The translations under genes were made by a program, and so were the position numbers. Shown here piece by piece: positions 17,580 to 19,342 of a stretch of DNA of 19,342 bases (position 1 is its first letter; each line of letters starts with the position of its first letter). The notes beneath the pieces were generated by a model that saw nothing but the letters and a program-made list of their open reading frames with translations, did not search any database and had not been told where the DNA came from. This stretch comes from Caulobacteraceae bacterium (lineage in GTDB: Bacteria > Pseudomonadota > Alphaproteobacteria > Caulobacterales > Caulobacteraceae): assembly GCA_030151985.1 (NCBI GenBank), contig JASLDZ010000435.1, positions 1 to 19,342 of the forward strand. The letters run 5' to 3'.

Positions 17580-19342
17580 ATGATCAAGGTGTTGGGCGCG
17601 GCGACGCTTTTGGCGGCGACCTGCGCATCGCTGGCGTGGGCGCAGGCGGTCCCCGCTCCGCCGGTCGCACCGGAACGGCCGCACACCGTGGTCTCGCCGA
17701 ACGGCGGCCGCGACGATCCCTGGTACTGGCTGCGCGACGACACCCGCAAGAACCCCGATCTCCTCGCCCACCTGAAGGCGGAGAACGCCTATGCCGACGC
17801 GGTGACGGCCGGGGAGAAGCCGCTGCAGGACGGGCTCTACAAGGAGATCGTCGGCCGCATAAAGCAGGACGACAGCTCCGTTCCCTACTTCCGGCGGGGC
17901 TACTGGTACTACACCCGCTTCGACACGGGGCAGGACTATCCCGTCTACGCCCGCAAGCAGGGCTCCCTCGACGCGCCCGAGCAGGCGATGCTCGACGGGC
18001 CGGTCATGGCCAAGGGCCACGGCTTCTTCCAGGTCGGCGACACGGCCGTCAGCCAGGACGGGACCAAGCTCGCCTGGGCCGACGACACCGTGGGCCGCCG
18101 CCAGTACGTGCTGCGGGTGAAGGACCTCGCCACCGGCCGAGTGCTGGCCGACGAGGTGCCCAACGTGGAGCCGAATCTCGTCTGGAGCGACGACGCCACG
18201 ACCGTCTTCTACGTGGAGAAGGACCCGGTCACGCTCCTCTCCAAGCGGGTGAAGGCGCATGTGCTGGGCACGCCCGCGAGCGCCGACCGGCTGGTCTACG
18301 AGGAGAAGGACGACACCTTCTACATGGGCCTGTCGCGCACCCGCGACGACCGCTTCCTGTGCATCGCGCTGAACGCCACCGTCACCAACGAGCTGCGTTG
18401 CGCGCCTGCCGCGGACCCCAAGACCTTCGCCGTCCTGATTCCGCGCCTGCGCGACCACCAGTTCGACGCCGACCACCAGGACGGCCGCTGGGTGATCCGC
18501 ACCAACTGGGACGCGCCCAACTACCGGCTGATGGCGCTGAAGGACGGCGCCGCCTGGGGCGACCGCGCGCTGTGGACGCCGGTGACCAAGGCCGATCCCG
18601 ACGTCTTCATCGAGGGCGTCACCCTGTTCCACGGCGCCATCGTCACCGACGAGCGCTCCGGCGGGCTGAAGCGGCTGCGCATCCGGCCAGAAGGCGGGGC
18701 CGAGCGGTTCGTCGCCGCCGACGAGCCCGCCTACGCCATGAACTTCGCCGCCAACGAGGACCCCGACGCCACGACGCTGAACTACACCTACGACACCCTG
18801 GTCACGCCGAAGACCACCTACCGCGTCGACCTGAAGACGGGCGCGCGCACGGTGCTGAAGGTTCAGCCGGTGATCGGCTACGACGCGTCGAACTACGTCA
18901 CCGAGCGGGTGTGGATCGCCGCGCGCGACGGCAAGCGCGTTCCGGTCTCGCTCGCCTATCGCAAGGGGTTCAAACGCGACGGAACGGCCGCCATGCTGCA
19001 GTACGCCTACGGCAGCTATGGGATCTCCACCGACCCGGCGCTCAATCCCGCGACCGTCAGCCTGATGGACCGGGGCATGGTCTACGCCATCGCCCACATC
19101 CGCGGCGGCCAGGAGCTGGGCCGCGCCTGGTACGACGACGGGCACCTGCTGAACAAGCGCAACACCTTCACCGACTTCATCGACGTCACGCGGGGCTTGG
19201 TGGCGCAGGGCTACGCGGCCAAGGGGCGGGTGGCGGCGCTGGGCGGGAGCGCGGGCGGGCTGCTGATGGGCGCGGTCGCCAACATGGCGCCGCAGGACTA
19301 CCGCGTGATCATCGCGCAGGTGCCGTTCGTGGACGTGGTGAC
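17580..19342 (+). CDS. S9 family serine peptidase, oligopeptidase B-like, C-terminus cut by window
   Basis: The first 587 residues of a probable protein of about 700 are present. It begins with a Sec signal peptide (MIKVLGAATLLAATCASLAWA, cleavage likely after AWA at about residue 21), so it should be periplasmic. The N-terminal S9 features are HTVVSPNGGRDDPWYWLRDD (the usual 'DPYxWLRD' motif), then a seven-bladed beta-propeller region (about 80-430). The peptidase part begins near RDGKRVPVSLAYRKG, with YAYGSYGIS and GGQELGRAWYDDGHLLNKRN, and the nucleophile motif ALGGSAGGLLMG (Ser557). The catalytic Asp and His lie beyond the window. 'HIRGGQELGRAWYDDG' and 'KRNTFTDFI' point to oligopeptidase B, which cuts small peptides after Lys or Arg; dipeptidyl or prolyl relatives are less likely. 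Confidence 0.9.
   Translation, partial: MIKVLGAATLLAATCASLAWAQAVPAPPVAPERPHTVVSPNGGRDDPWYWLRDDTRKNPDLLAHLKAENAYADAVTAGEKPLQDGLYKEIVGRIKQDDSSVPYFRRGYWYYTRFDTGQDYPVYARKQGSLDAPEQAMLDGPVMAKGHGFFQVGDTAVSQDGTKLAWADDTVGRRQYVLRVKDLATGRVLADEVPNVEPNLVWSDDATTVFYVEKDPVTLLSKRVKAHVLGTPASADRLVYEEKDDTFYMGLSRTRDDRFLCIALNATVTNELRCAPAADPKTFAVLIPRLRDHQFDADHQDGRWVIRTNWDAPNYRLMALKDGAAWGDRALWTPVTKADPDVFIEGVTLFHGAIVTDERSGGLKRLRIRPEGGAERFVAADEPAYAMNFAANEDPDATTLNYTYDTLVTPKTTYRVDLKTGARTVLKVQPVIGYDASNYVTERVWIAARDGKRVPVSLAYRKGFKRDGTAAMLQYAYGSYGISTDPALNPATVSLMDRGMVYAIAHIRGGQELGRAWYDDGHLLNKRNTFTDFIDVTRGLVAQGYAAKGRVAALGGSAGGLLMGAVANMAPQDYRVIIAQVPFVDVV

Noticed and set aside
17493..19145. 550-residue minus-strand open frame opposite the S9 peptidase
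   Set aside because: The opposite strand encodes a canonical signal peptide and peptidase motifs including GGSAGG; the minus frame has no domain features.

Overview
This window comes from a high-GC alphaproteobacterium, most likely Caulobacterales (Caulobacter, Phenylobacterium or Brevundimonas type). The evidence is a separated sucC/sucD followed by sucA-sucB-lpdA, a DUF484-xerC pair, a signal-peptide-bearing oligopeptidase B-like S9 peptidase, and intergenic palindromic repeats of a kind I associate with that order. The genus is inferred from gene content and protein style, not from a marker gene.

Layout. Left edge (1-879): the N-terminus of a LytTR-type membrane regulator on the minus strand, divergent from a DUF2306 membrane protein. 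Core (966-12334, all plus strand): succinyl-CoA ligase and the 2-oxoglutarate dehydrogenase complex, in the order sucC, three accessory genes (exported hypothetical, SAM methyltransferase, Uma2-type nuclease), sucD, a 0.7 kb non-coding stretch holding a roughly 400 bp inverted-repeat element, sucA (E1), sucB (E2), a VapBC-type toxin-antitoxin pair with a 23-bp palindromic operator, and lpdA (E3). Tail (12361-14515, plus): a second SAM methyltransferase, a family 2/92-like glycosyltransferase overlapping it by 4 bases, and a small cysteine-containing hypothetical. Right (14522-17407, minus): a stress-type SDR oxidoreductase, a roughly 190 bp inverted-repeat element, xerC and a DUF484 protein. 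Right edge (17580 onward, plus): an S9 prolyl oligopeptidase cut by the window end.

How it works together. SucA, SucB and LpdA convert 2-oxoglutarate to succinyl-CoA, and SucCD converts succinyl-CoA to succinate with nucleotide phosphorylation, two consecutive TCA-cycle steps. The unusual part is the number of accessory insertions in this normally compact set: three genes between sucC and sucD, an inverted-repeat element between sucD and sucA, and a toxin-antitoxin module between sucB and lpdA whose toxin stop codon overlaps the lpdA start. The methyltransferase and glycosyltransferase after lpdA look like a surface-glycan pair riding on the same transcript.

Most of the window is ordinary central metabolism and housekeeping. 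I see no CRISPR array, rRNA, tRNA or complete insertion sequence, and no clear new multi-gene system. The best leads are the toxin-antitoxin pair embedded in the TCA operon, the large inverted repeat before sucA, and the uncharacterised small genes.
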